IMG/VR virus record: IMGVR_UViG_3300031578_000009
Coordinates: 1-64,000 of that record
Strand: one strand, 5' to 3'
DNA from: a virus
DNA length: 64,000 bases
The translations under genes were made by a program, and so were the position numbers. Below are positions 17,996-27,073 of this stretch, one piece after another (position 1 is the first letter of the stretch; every line of letters starts with the position of its first letter). The notes under the pieces were generated by a model. The model had not been told where the DNA came from and ran no database searches. It saw only the letters and a program-made list of their open reading frames with translations.

Positions 17996-18392
17996 TGTCT
18001 ATAGGGAGAAATACACTAATAAAGAAGTTATTGGAACATGTATTGTTTTAAAGAATGGTAAATTTGAAGGTGGATTTGTTACTCTTGAACGACCTTGGTT
18101 AAATAATAAAAAGAATGAATCTTGTATTCCAACAGGATCATATAATGTTGAGCATTGGAATAGTAAAGATCACCCTAATACATTCCATGTTAAAGATGTA
18201 AAAGATAGAGATTATATTCTTATACATTCAGGAAATTTTTATAATAATACTGCTGGATGTATATTACTTGGTGGATTAGTTGATGATATTAATAATGATG
18301 GAATAAAAGATATTCTACATTCACAAGAAGCTATTAATATTTTAAATAAGATTTGTAAAGATGAAACTGATATTAAATTACTTGTAGCATGA
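17982..18392 (+). CDS. DUF5675-like protein, possible lysis enzyme
   Basis: A 136-residue protein with the features I associate with DUF5675: ERPWLNN (about 37-43), SCIPTGSY (about 48-55), DYILIHSGN (about 78-86) and a GCILLGG stretch (about 92-98) carrying a conserved Cys. His82 and Cys93 sit as in the His/Cys pairs of L,D-transpeptidase-like folds, so a peptidoglycan-acting role is plausible but not proven. It lies between a holin candidate and a membrane-anchored protein, with overlaps on both sides. No signal peptide is present, so release would depend on the holin. Confidence 0.6.
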   Translation: MIQINVYREKYTNKEVIGTCIVLKNGKFEGGFVTLERPWLNNKKNESCIPTGSYNVEHWNSKDHPNTFHVKDVKDRDYILIHSGNFYNNTAGCILLGGLVDDINNDGIKDILHSQEAINILNKICKDETDIKLLVA

Positions 18393-18928
18393 AACAATCA
18401 GAAAGAATCATTTATTTAATAATTATAGCAATATTAATGTATGTATCTTTTACAAGAACCCTATTGAAGCAAACTATTGTAACAATTCCTGGAGATATTA
18501 AAATAGATACTGTTAAAGTTACATATGATTCATTAATATACAGAATAGATTCTATTCCATATGATAGTATTACATGGTTACATGATACTGTATTTTTACC
18601 AACAGATACTGCTAAAATATTAACAGATTATTTTAAAATAATATCATATGATAGTATTAGTTTAAGAAATGATTCTTCTATTACAAATTGGATAAGGGTT
18701 AAAGTTACTCAGAACAGATTATACGAAGTCAAAGGATATTCTCTAAACAACAGAAAGACAAGTATTATTGAAGACCACAATAATCTTGGTATTGGAGCTA
18801 TAGTAGGTAAGCAACTTGTTGCTCCTACTATTAGCTATCAATTTAATCAACACCAATTTGGAATAGGATATAATGTTGTGGGAAGTGGATTAGTTTTGCA
18901 ATATGAATATAAATTTAAGTTAAAATGA
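18389..18928 (+). CDS. Membrane-anchored protein, possible spanin-like lysis factor
   Basis: A 179-residue protein. Residues about 7-22 form one membrane segment (IIYLIIIAILMYVSFT) and the rest would be periplasmic. Repeats of YDS(I/L) at about 50-100 suggest beta hairpins, and the C-terminal 60 residues alternate like outer-membrane strands (GAIVGKQLVAPTISYQF ... YEYKFKLK). With the holin and DUF5675 genes directly before it, a role in disrupting the outer membrane is the best guess. It lacks a lipobox and a long coiled coil, so it is not a standard Rz. Confidence 0.5.
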   Translation: MKQSERIIYLIIIAILMYVSFTRTLLKQTIVTIPGDIKIDTVKVTYDSLIYRIDSIPYDSITWLHDTVFLPTDTAKILTDYFKIISYDSISLRNDSSITNWIRVKVTQNRLYEVKGYSLNNRKTSIIEDHNNLGIGAIVGKQLVAPTISYQFNQHQFGIGYNVVGSGLVLQYEYKFKLK

Positions 18929-19638
18929 GCGTTTCATTAAATGAATTAGGCTATAGAATCTTTAATATAATACTTCCAAAAGTATCAGATGATAGTTCTA
19001 TTGATATAGCTGATATAAGATATGATATTGAGAATACCAGGGCTTTACTAATCAAAAGAAGGTATGGTAGTAAATTTAAAACTCAATTACCAGAAGCAAT
19101 TGTACAATCAATAGAATCTCTTGAAATAGAATCTGTAAATGCCTCTAATGTAATTATACAATCAGATAAGGTGTTGATGAAAACTAAATTACAGATTCCT
19201 CAACTATTGGAAAAATCTTCTGGCATGCCAATGGTAAAACGTATTAGTGCTGCTACTGTATTAAGTAACAATTTTACAGTAGTAACGCCACAACAAGCTA
19301 TATATTCTGGTAATGGTAAATTTAATCAAAAGAATATATTCTGTTTTTATGAAGATGGATATTTATATTTGGTTACAAAAAGAGATTTGTTTAAAGGAGT
19401 TAAATATATAGATGTAGATGCAGTATTTGAAAGACCAACTGAATATTTTACATTTATGAATGCTAATCTAAGTGGGGCATTTGATTATGACTCAAATTAT
19501 CCAGTAGCATTAGATATGATTGATGATATTGAACAAATTGTAATTAAAAATAAACTTAGAATTGAATCTACTCAACCAGTAGATGATGTTAATGATTCAA
19601 GTGATACTTCTAAACAAATGGCAAATCCTAGTAATTGA
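18925..19638 (+). CDS. Tail/ring-region protein of unknown function
   Basis: A 237-residue protein. A helical N-terminus contains DIADIRYDIENTRALLIKRRYG (about 26-47). A beta-rich middle and an unstructured Asp/Ser-rich tail follow. It opens the tail block and overlaps the lysis gene by four bases (ATGA). Its place before the adaptor and muzzle genes suggests a virion ring or adaptor subunit. The family was not securely recognised. Confidence 0.5.
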   Translation: MSVSLNELGYRIFNIILPKVSDDSSIDIADIRYDIENTRALLIKRRYGSKFKTQLPEAIVQSIESLEIESVNASNVIIQSDKVLMKTKLQIPQLLEKSSGMPMVKRISAATVLSNNFTVVTPQQAIYSGNGKFNQKNIFCFYEDGYLYLVTKRDLFKGVKYIDVDAVFERPTEYFTFMNANLSGAFDYDSNYPVALDMIDDIEQIVIKNKLRIESTQPVDDVNDSSDTSKQMANPSN

Positions 19639-20165
19639 TGGCTTTTAAAAGAACTACTGGCAAAAATAATGCAGATGTTGGATTAAGAGATTTATACAAA
19701 GAATATAAATCACAAGTTAAAACTCCAGTTACATATAAAGTATATGTAGCTTTCTTAAAAGAATACAATGAACGCATCATGAAAGCTGTAGTTTATGAAG
19801 CTTTAGAATATAAGATGCCATATAGATTAGGATATTTAAGAATACAAAAACGTAAGAAGAAACCTTACTTAAAAGAAGGTAAACTAGTCACAAGACATAT
19901 ACTTCCAAATTGGAAAAAGACATTAGATTATTGGCGAGAAAAATGGCCAGATAAAACAGATGAAGAAATTAAGTTAATCCCTAATAAGAAAATATTTTTA
20001 CATCATAATGATGATACAAATGGATATAGTGTAAGGTTTTATTGGGATAAAAGATTTTCAAATGCTAAAAACCAAACAGCATATATATATAAAGCAACAA
20101 GAACTACTAAAGAAATTTTAGCAAAGTTTATTAAACAACATGGAATCTCTGGATACTTAGAATAA
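19638..20165 (+). CDS. Basic protein of the tail block, unknown
   Basis: A 175-residue protein. The ATG at 19638 shares its A with the preceding TGA stop; the TTG three bases earlier was set aside. It is very basic, with a Lys/Arg cluster (RIQKRKKKPYLKEGK, about 71-85) and aromatic strands later (GYSVRFYWDKRF). This could be a DNA- or RNA-binding virion protein or a chaperone. Its fixed place before the tail adaptor suggests a structural or assembly role. Confidence 0.5.
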   Translation: MAFKRTTGKNNADVGLRDLYKEYKSQVKTPVTYKVYVAFLKEYNERIMKAVVYEALEYKMPYRLGYLRIQKRKKKPYLKEGKLVTRHILPNWKKTLDYWREKWPDKTDEEIKLIPNKKIFLHHNDDTNGYSVRFYWDKRFSNAKNQTAYIYKATRTTKEILAKFIKQHGISGYLE

Positions 20166-20171
20166 AATATT

Positions 20172-20990
20172 ATGGCAACAACTGGTAAATTTACAAACAT
20201 ACAAGATATTATAGAAAGAACCCATAGAAGTGGGTTCAATGATTTTACTGAGGAAGAAGCTAAAGAATGGGCTTGGGAAGCTATTAGTTTAATTGGAAAT
20301 CCAGCACATTATGTAGATAGGGTTGCAATACTTCCAGTTGAAAATGCAAGAGCAGAATTGCCTTATGATTTATATGATATGACTGAAAGTGGAATCAGAG
20401 ATTATTATAGTAAACTTCCATTGATTAAAGAGACTGATATTTATTACGATTCAGATAGAGTTGGAGAAACAATTAAACCATTAAATTTTGAGACAACAGG
20501 GGCTTCTGTTGTATATGTAGATGGAGTTCCGCAAGAGAACACTGATGCTTATTTATCTTTAATATCTTATGAAGATTATAAAATGGAGCATAGAACATAT
20601 AAAGTAAATAATGGATTTATATATACTGGATTTAAAACAGGGGTAATAGAATTAGCATATAAATCATTTCCAATAGATAATGATGGTTCTCCATTAATTG
20701 AAGATAATTTTAAGATTGTACGTGCTGTAGTATCATATATTAAAAGAATGGTAGCAGAACGTATGTGGATGAGAGATGAAATCATTGATAAGAAATTTGA
20801 AATTGTAAAACAACAATCTATGTTTCATATGGCTTCTGCTAAAAGTGAAACTGCTATTGGTTCAGTAGATGATTGGGATGCAATAAGAAGTAGGATTAAT
20901 AGGTTACATAGAGATCCAAATTTACAAAGAGTTGGATTTAAAGGATACTCAGATAGAGAAGGAATTAATTTAACGTCAATACATGGCTAA
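20172..20990 (+). CDS. Tail tube/adaptor (ring) protein
   Basis: A 272-residue protein. The N-terminal helices (FTNIQDIIERTHRSGF ... FTEEEAKEWAWEAISLIG), central beta strands (ASVVYVDGVPQEN) and C-terminal helices (FKIVRAVVSYIKRMVAERMW) give the layout of podovirus adaptor proteins of the gp4/tail-tube type. It immediately precedes and overlaps (by 8 bases) the muzzle gene. It probably links the portal to the tail muzzle. Confidence 0.6.
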   Translation: MATTGKFTNIQDIIERTHRSGFNDFTEEEAKEWAWEAISLIGNPAHYVDRVAILPVENARAELPYDLYDMTESGIRDYYSKLPLIKETDIYYDSDRVGETIKPLNFETTGASVVYVDGVPQENTDAYLSLISYEDYKMEHRTYKVNNGFIYTGFKTGVIELAYKSFPIDNDGSPLIEDNFKIVRAVVSYIKRMVAERMWMRDEIIDKKFEIVKQQSMFHMASAKSETAIGSVDDWDAIRSRINRLHRDPNLQRVGFKGYSDREGINLTSIHG

Positions 20991-23900
20991 AGATATATAC
21001 AGGCCCAGAAAGGGTATAGATGTAGATTCTGCATTTAATGTTAGAGACAATGATAATTTATATATGGCCAAGAATCTTCGCCCTAATAGTGCAGAAGAAC
21101 TAAATCTTGGCCAATATACTAATATTAAAGGTCCTAATGTTATATTAAATTCTACTTCTACATATAGCATTATTAAAATACACAAGATACTTGACAATAT
21201 TATATTATTTGTAAAAAAAACTACATATCCAACTACTGATATATTATGCTTAATTAAAGAATCTGCATTGCCATTAAATGGAGAAGGAGCTATTACATTA
21301 GTTCCAGATCAATATTATTGGTCAGGATTTGGGACTGGTCATAAAATTATATCTGGAGATTTTGGTTTTGATGTTGATGAAAAAATTCAAGTTAAATCAT
21401 ATTATGAAGGTAGTGAAACAATTAAGATATATTGGACTACAGCAGGAGAGCCATTAAGAGCTTTAAATATAATATATACTTCTGGTAAAAACGATCCAAG
21501 TGCTTATTCTGCTTCTGATTTAATTGCTACTCCAAACTCTGATTTATCTATACCAGTAATCAATCAAACTGTAAGTGGAAATTTATTATGTGGTAAAATA
21601 TATTATGCATATAAATTAGTTAATTCTATCGGAGCAGAAACTGCACTAAGTGAATTAAGTTTTCCATTTCATCTCACAAAGTCTAATGATAATTTATCTA
21701 CTGATTATGACTATAAGGGGTATGGATTTGATGTAAATTCCGATAAAGGCACTAATATTACTATAAGTTCAATAGATTCATCATTTAGTAGAGTTAAAGT
21801 ATATTCTATTCATTATATAGATGATGTATCATTACCAGTAATAAAACTAATATATGATAATTCTGCAACAGATAGTTTAACTATAAATGATACTGGCAAT
21901 GCTATATTAGAATTATCTGCTGAGGAATTTATAGCAATAAATAATTTATATAGCATAAATGGACAACTTGAAATAAAAAACAATCATTTATTTATAGCTA
22001 ATTATACAGAAGAATATTTTGACATAGATGAAGTTGCTCCTGGAGGATATTGGGACGCAAGGGCTTATAGATTTAGCTCAACACCAATAGCAAGAATATA
22101 TGATGTAGATTTTTCAACACATATTGATATAGATAATTCATCTGTTAATTATGAAGATGTACCAACTGATCATGATTGTGCTGTATTTTCAAATGATATA
22201 AGTAGAAATCTTACTGATATTTATAAATATCAAAGCGATGGTTCTACAATGGGGGCTTCTGGACTGAATATTACAATTACTCAAATAAATACTGGTGGAG
22301 TGCATCCCGATTATTCAAATGAAAATATAAAATGGTATGCTAAAAAAGCTAGTGGATTATCTGCTTTTACGACAAAGAGTTATGACAATTACTCCAATCC
22401 GATTATAGATTCGAGATATAAATCATTTATTCCAGAAGAAGTATATAGGCTTGGAATACAATTTAAACGATCCAGAGGTGGTCAATATTCTTATCCAAAA
22501 TGGATTTGTGATTACAAATATAACTATGACTATAATATAGATATGTTTGTTTATTATGGTGGTAAACAAATAGGATTTAGAGTACAAAATTTATCATTTA
22601 CAGTAAGTAATATACCTACTGATCCAGATACAGGAGCTGCTTATGAATGGAGAATAGTTTATGTTCCAATAACTGATACAGATAGAAGTGTATATTGGGG
22701 ATTATTTAATACTTTACACAAATCCTCATCTACAGATACGCATTTAAGACCAGTATTTTTACAGTATTACTCAAATGATCATGAAGATGGGTCTTCATAT
22801 GTTAGTAAGAATTTAGAGTTTGTAAGTCCAAATTATTGTATTGGCGATAAAAATGATTATAAATATTTCAAAATATTTAAATATGGAGACATTGTAGATG
22901 TTCAAGGTGGATATACTAATAAATATAAAGCTTTAGTCTATAAAATATATGATTGGACTACTAATGCTGATTCTTCAAGAACTGAAGTTGTAAATCAATA
23001 TGATATAGATTATAATATTGATATTGAAGAAGAAGTTTCCCTTGATGGTTCTAATACATTACACAGAACAGCTTATTCTATCAAATATGATTCTGGATAT
23101 ACAGATCCAGATGTACTGATTATTGGATATGCTAATAAAGGTAGATGTCAAATTATTGCACAAGCTGGAGTAACTCCAGCATATGATAAAATATATTGGG
23201 GCTGTACATATGTAGATAATTTTACATCAAGATATGGTGGTGCATCATATGAGGCAAGACAAAATAATGGATATATTCCACTAAGTTCATTTACTAATAC
23301 TACTAAAAAAGTATATGGAGATGCTTATTTAGGCTTATTTGAGTACCTCAGATTGATAAGTGAAAATACAACAACTGGATATGTACATGATCAAAATAAA
23401 TGGGCTATGCCTGAAATACTAATATTTCCAGCAATAACAAATATAAATCTTGCATTAAGAAGTGATGATTTCTTTACAAAAATATATACAAAGAATTCAT
23501 CATATGCAATACATGAATATAGTGGAGTTTATGAAACATATTTTCCGAATGATGGAGACGCAACATTGTTTACCCAAGAAACTGATCTATATTTATACAA
23601 TAATACTTACTCAAGAAAACAAGACTTATTTAAACATTATCCAAAACAAGATATATCAAGCACATCTAATGAATTTAATGCCAGAATTATTGCTTCTCAA
23701 AATAAAATTATAGGAGAACAGTCTGATTCATTCTTAAAAATCCAACCATCAAACTATATAGATGTAGATGGTCAATATGGAGAAATTAAATTGCTTAAAG
23801 TATTTAACGATAGATTATTCTTTTTTCAACAGAATGCATTTGGTGTAGTTTCTACTAATGAGAAAGCATCTACTAGCACAACAGATGGATCTACTTTAAT

Positions 23901-24741
23901 AGTAGGAGAAATTGGTTTATTAGCAAGAAGAGATTATATATCAATTAAAAATGGTATAAGTAGCGATAGACATGTATGTACTACAAATACGGGATTATAT
24001 ATCATAGATAGTGTTAGAAAACAACTATTAAGATTTGGTGATGGATTAGAGAAAATATCTATCACAAAGAATGTAGATAGTCTTACAAGAGTAAAAGATT
24101 GGGAAAATGGATTTGTAATGTATAATAGAAAATATGATGAAGTATTATTTTTCTACTATGATACATCCTGGAATGCTTTAGTTTATAATGAAAGAATACA
24201 ACAGTTTACTGGAATATATACTTATGCAGATCAATTACTTGATTCAGTTGAAATTAACAGAGAAGATCTGTATGATGAATTAGTATTAAATAATTCAGAA
24301 GATCTAATGGTTTTAAATGATGGAAATTACAATAGATTTTCATTTGCATCATATCCAAGTGAAATAACCTTCTTAATATCAACAAAAGATGAATCTATTG
24401 TACTATATAATGTAATAGAATTTATATTAGAACAGTTTGATTCTGGTATGCTACCTGTAGATTTTATGAGTTCAATAAGATTCCAAACTAAGACTCAAGA
24501 TTCTGGGTGGCTTGGATTTTCCAGTAATACTAAATTAAAATTTGGAAAATACAGAACAAATAAATTAAGAGATTATGCAGATACTAATTCAAGAATATTA
24601 TCTGATCATTTATATGTTACAATTAAAACTGGAACAAATAGTAGATTTGATGGTGGATTAGGGCATACTGTATATGATAATTACAGAGTTTTCTTTAGAG
24701 ATTTGATTGTAAACTTTACCGAATATAATTGGTTTGAATAG
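20983..24741 (+). CDS. Tail muzzle / stabilisation protein
   Basis: A 1252-residue, Tyr/Asp/Asn-rich, nearly all-beta protein, in the size range of the crAss-like tail muzzle (P22 gp10-like stabilisation) proteins. The N-terminus (YRPRKGIDVDSAFNVRDNDN) and later segments such as RLFFFQQNAFGVVSTNEKA and VCTTNTGLYIIDSVRKQLL fit beta-propeller blades. It would form the distal tail tube that contacts the cell surface. It ends the tail block; a separate promoter starts the cargo block. Confidence 0.7.
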   Translation: MAKDIYRPRKGIDVDSAFNVRDNDNLYMAKNLRPNSAEELNLGQYTNIKGPNVILNSTSTYSIIKIHKILDNIILFVKKTTYPTTDILCLIKESALPLNGEGAITLVPDQYYWSGFGTGHKIISGDFGFDVDEKIQVKSYYEGSETIKIYWTTAGEPLRALNIIYTSGKNDPSAYSASDLIATPNSDLSIPVINQTVSGNLLCGKIYYAYKLVNSIGAETALSELSFPFHLTKSNDNLSTDYDYKGYGFDVNSDKGTNITISSIDSSFSRVKVYSIHYIDDVSLPVIKLIYDNSATDSLTINDTGNAILELSAEEFIAINNLYSINGQLEIKNNHLFIANYTEEYFDIDEVAPGGYWDARAYRFSSTPIARIYDVDFSTHIDIDNSSVNYEDVPTDHDCAVFSNDISRNLTDIYKYQSDGSTMGASGLNITITQINTGGVHPDYSNENIKWYAKKASGLSAFTTKSYDNYSNPIIDSRYKSFIPEEVYRLGIQFKRSRGGQYSYPKWICDYKYNYDYNIDMFVYYGGKQIGFRVQNLSFTVSNIPTDPDTGAAYEWRIVYVPITDTDRSVYWGLFNTLHKSSSTDTHLRPVFLQYYSNDHEDGSSYVSKNLEFVSPNYCIGDKNDYKYFKIFKYGDIVDVQGGYTNKYKALVYKIYDWTTNADSSRTEVVNQYDIDYNIDIEEEVSLDGSNTLHRTAYSIKYDSGYTDPDVLIIGYANKGRCQIIAQAGVTPAYDKIYWGCTYVDNFTSRYGGASYEARQNNGYIPLSSFTNTTKKVYGDAYLGLFEYLRLISENTTTGYVHDQNKWAMPEILIFPAITNINLALRSDDFFTKIYTKNSSYAIHEYSGVYETYFPNDGDATLFTQETDLYLYNNTYSRKQDLFKHYPKQDISSTSNEFNARIIASQNKIIGEQSDSFLKIQPSNYIDVDGQYGEIKLLKVFNDRLFFFQQNAFGVVSTNEKASTSTTDGSTLIVGEIGLLARRDYISIKNGISSDRHVCTTNTGLYIIDSVRKQLLRFGDGLEKISITKNVDSLTRVKDWENGFVMYNRKYDEVLFFYYDTSWNALVYNERIQQFTGIYTYADQLLDSVEINREDLYDELVLNNSEDLMVLNDGNYNRFSFASYPSEITFLISTKDESIVLYNVIEFILEQFDSGMLPVDFMSSIRFQTKTQDSGWLGFSSNTKLKFGKYRTNKLRDYADTNSRILSDHLYVTIKTGTNSRFDGGLGHTVYDNYRVFFRDLIVNFTEYNWFE

Positions 24742-24750
24742 ATATTATAT

Positions 24751-24781
24751 TTGTAAAATAATAACCTAATATATAAATTTG
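24751..24781 (+). promoter_or_regulatory. Bacteroidota-type promoter of the cargo module
   Basis: TTG at 24751-24753, 20-base spacer, TAAATTTG at 24774-24781, 17 bases before the ATG at 24799. Confidence 0.6.
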
Positions 24782-24798
24782 CATTAAATATAAATAAC

Positions 24799-25779
24799 AT
24801 GTATAAACAACGTCTTCCACAATATGCATTCGGTGATTGGTTAAAGGATAATGGCATGAGTATGATGATGGGACCTGCTGGATTAATAGCAAACAAATTA
24901 TCTCATGGTAAGATTAATGATTTTTTAAGTGAACATGCCGGAGCAATTGGTAGTATTGGTGGAGCTGCTGTAGGTACTGCATTAGGTGGCCCTGCTGGTG
25001 GAGCTATGGGGGCTTCTATAGGTGGAGCTGCTGGAGGGTTCGTTCAGAATAACTATCAGCAAGATGAGCAAGCTAGTGAGGAAGAAAAACAGATGCAGCA
25101 AATGCAATTTAGGAATAGGATTAATATGGCCAATCAAAGATTATCTAACAACAACTTTCAAGGTAATAATTTTGGTGGTACAAGTAATTTTGCAGGTGGT
25201 GGTAGACTAAATCCAATTCAGCCTAATAATGTAGGAACTGTTACACAACCAAATAGAAATTTAAGCATTCCATATAATAGAGTTAATCAATTAGCAACTG
25301 CAACATTTGGTACAACTTCAGATCCATTTGGAGAATATTTTAATGCAGTAGATAGAAGTTTGACTCCTACTACTCAAAACTTTATCTATAATAGAACTGG
25401 AGCAACTTCACCTGAAGAAGCTGCTGTTAAAGAAACATTAAATAGTTCACCAAGAACATTTTTTTCTACTGATAATAAAGGAGTAAATAGATTAATTCCA
25501 ACAACTCAGATTCCATTAGACAAAGCTATACAAGCTAAGAAATTTATTACTGATTTATATAATAGAGGTCAAATTAAATACGCCAATGGTGGTGAACTAA
25601 GAACTTATAGTGGACAGACTCATAGTGGATCTCAAGGTGGTATAATGGTTGATCAGCTAGGAAATCCATCAGTAATTAACAATACTGAACCAGTTGGCAA
25701 AGTTGAGAATAATGAGACAGTTTGGACTGATCCAGAGACAAAACAAGAATATATATTTAGCGATAGACTTACATTATAA
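24799..25779 (+). CDS. Virion cargo/ejection protein with Gly-Ala-rich segment
   Basis: A 326-residue protein. Residues about 45-77 form a Gly/Ala-rich hydrophobic stretch (AGAIGSIGGAAVGTALGGPA then GGAMGASIGGAAGG) like membrane-inserting segments of ejection proteins. A Gln/Asn-rich middle follows. The C-terminus has THSGSQGGI and ETVWTDPETKQEYIFSDRL, a module common in Bacteroidota phage cargo proteins. It probably enters the cell with the DNA. It ends three bases before the next gene. Confidence 0.6.
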   Translation: MYKQRLPQYAFGDWLKDNGMSMMMGPAGLIANKLSHGKINDFLSEHAGAIGSIGGAAVGTALGGPAGGAMGASIGGAAGGFVQNNYQQDEQASEEEKQMQQMQFRNRINMANQRLSNNNFQGNNFGGTSNFAGGGRLNPIQPNNVGTVTQPNRNLSIPYNRVNQLATATFGTTSDPFGEYFNAVDRSLTPTTQNFIYNRTGATSPEEAAVKETLNSSPRTFFSTDNKGVNRLIPTTQIPLDKAIQAKKFITDLYNRGQIKYANGGELRTYSGQTHSGSQGGIMVDQLGNPSVINNTEPVGKVENNETVWTDPETKQEYIFSDRLTL

Positions 25780-25782
25780 AAT

Positions 25783-27069
25783 ATGAATAATAAGATAACA
25801 TTTAGCGAACAAGCCAAACGAATCAAGGCTAAATACTATAAAAATAGAAAACCTGGAGAAGATTCCATGACTGATGAAGCATTTAATCGTGAAATGAAAC
25901 AATTAATGCTAAAACAAGAAGCAGTTAAGCCTAAAGAATCAAATGATCAGGATGAAGATGATTCGCAATTTGCAAATCAAGAATATGGCAATGGTGGTTC
26001 AATACATATAAAAAAGTCGCACGAAGGTAGATTTACTGAATATAAAAAACGTACTGGTAAAACTACAGAAGAAGCTTTACATAGTAAAGACCCTCATGTA
26101 AGACAGATGGCAAACTTTGCAAAAAATGCTGCAAAATGGCATCATGCTGATGGTGGATTCCTGGATGTATTTGATAATAGTAATGGTATGCCTGTATATT
26201 GGGGACCAAATGATACTAATGGATATAGTAATTTTTTACAAAATTCTGGTACATACAATCCAATTAATACAGATTATTCTAATTTTGGAAATAATGCATT
26301 TTATAATCCAAATGAATTTAGTTCACAAGGATTTGATGAAAATGGATTAAATTTTAATGATAATACTGTTGTTAATGATATAGTTCCTGATTTAAAAACT
26401 AATAATAGTTTTAATTATTCACCAACAGCTAATGTATTAGGGCCAGCAATTGCTATTGGAACAAGTGCTATAGCTTCTGGATTATTAGCAAACAATAATA
26501 AAAGAAGAATGGATAGCTTGTTATCTGGAATTAGTTTAGGCAGGGTAAATCCACAACAAATTGATTTAGGTAGAGAAAGAACTAATATTAGGTCAAATGC
26601 AGCATTATCTGATTCTGGTGGTAGATATATTGCTAAGAATGCAACAAGTGCATCAGAAGCTGCTAATATAGCAAATTCAGCCAGAATAAATGCACAAAGA
26701 ACATCTGGTAGTTTATTAGGGAACTCATATCAAAGAGAAGCAACTACTAATGCTGAGATGAGAGCAAGAGCTGATGAAGAAAATATGAGGTTAGGCAATC
26801 AAGAGCAACAAATGAAAATGGGAATTGAATCTCAATATGGTGGACAGAATGATAGAATCTGGAGTGATTTTGCTAAGTCTACTGGACAATCAATTGCCGG
26901 ATATATGGGAGAAAATCAACAAATGAGAAATGATTATAATTTTCTTCAAGCATATCAACCAAACATGGACTTGAGCTATGATATACCAAATAATTTAACT
27001 GATTGGGAAAAATTCAAATATTATTCAGGTATGAAAACTCCTAATAGGAAAATAACTGCAAGGCATTAA
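25783..27069 (+). CDS. Virion cargo/ejection protein
   Basis: A 428-residue protein. Residues about 75-120 carry the motif GSIHIKKSHEGRFTEYKKR followed by KTTEEALHSKDPHVRQMA and NAAKWHHADGG, which I recognise as recurrent in crAss-like and related Bacteroidota phage virion proteins. A hydrophobic stretch (VLGPAIAIGTSAIASGLL, about 219-236) could insert in membranes, and a long helical Asn/Gln/Ala-rich region follows. Probably packaged and ejected. Confidence 0.6.
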   Translation: MNNKITFSEQAKRIKAKYYKNRKPGEDSMTDEAFNREMKQLMLKQEAVKPKESNDQDEDDSQFANQEYGNGGSIHIKKSHEGRFTEYKKRTGKTTEEALHSKDPHVRQMANFAKNAAKWHHADGGFLDVFDNSNGMPVYWGPNDTNGYSNFLQNSGTYNPINTDYSNFGNNAFYNPNEFSSQGFDENGLNFNDNTVVNDIVPDLKTNNSFNYSPTANVLGPAIAIGTSAIASGLLANNNKRRMDSLLSGISLGRVNPQQIDLGRERTNIRSNAALSDSGGRYIAKNATSASEAANIANSARINAQRTSGSLLGNSYQREATTNAEMRARADEENMRLGNQEQQMKMGIESQYGGQNDRIWSDFAKSTGQSIAGYMGENQQMRNDYNFLQAYQPNMDLSYDIPNNLTDWEKFKYYSGMKTPNRKITARH

Positions 27070-27073
27070 TATT

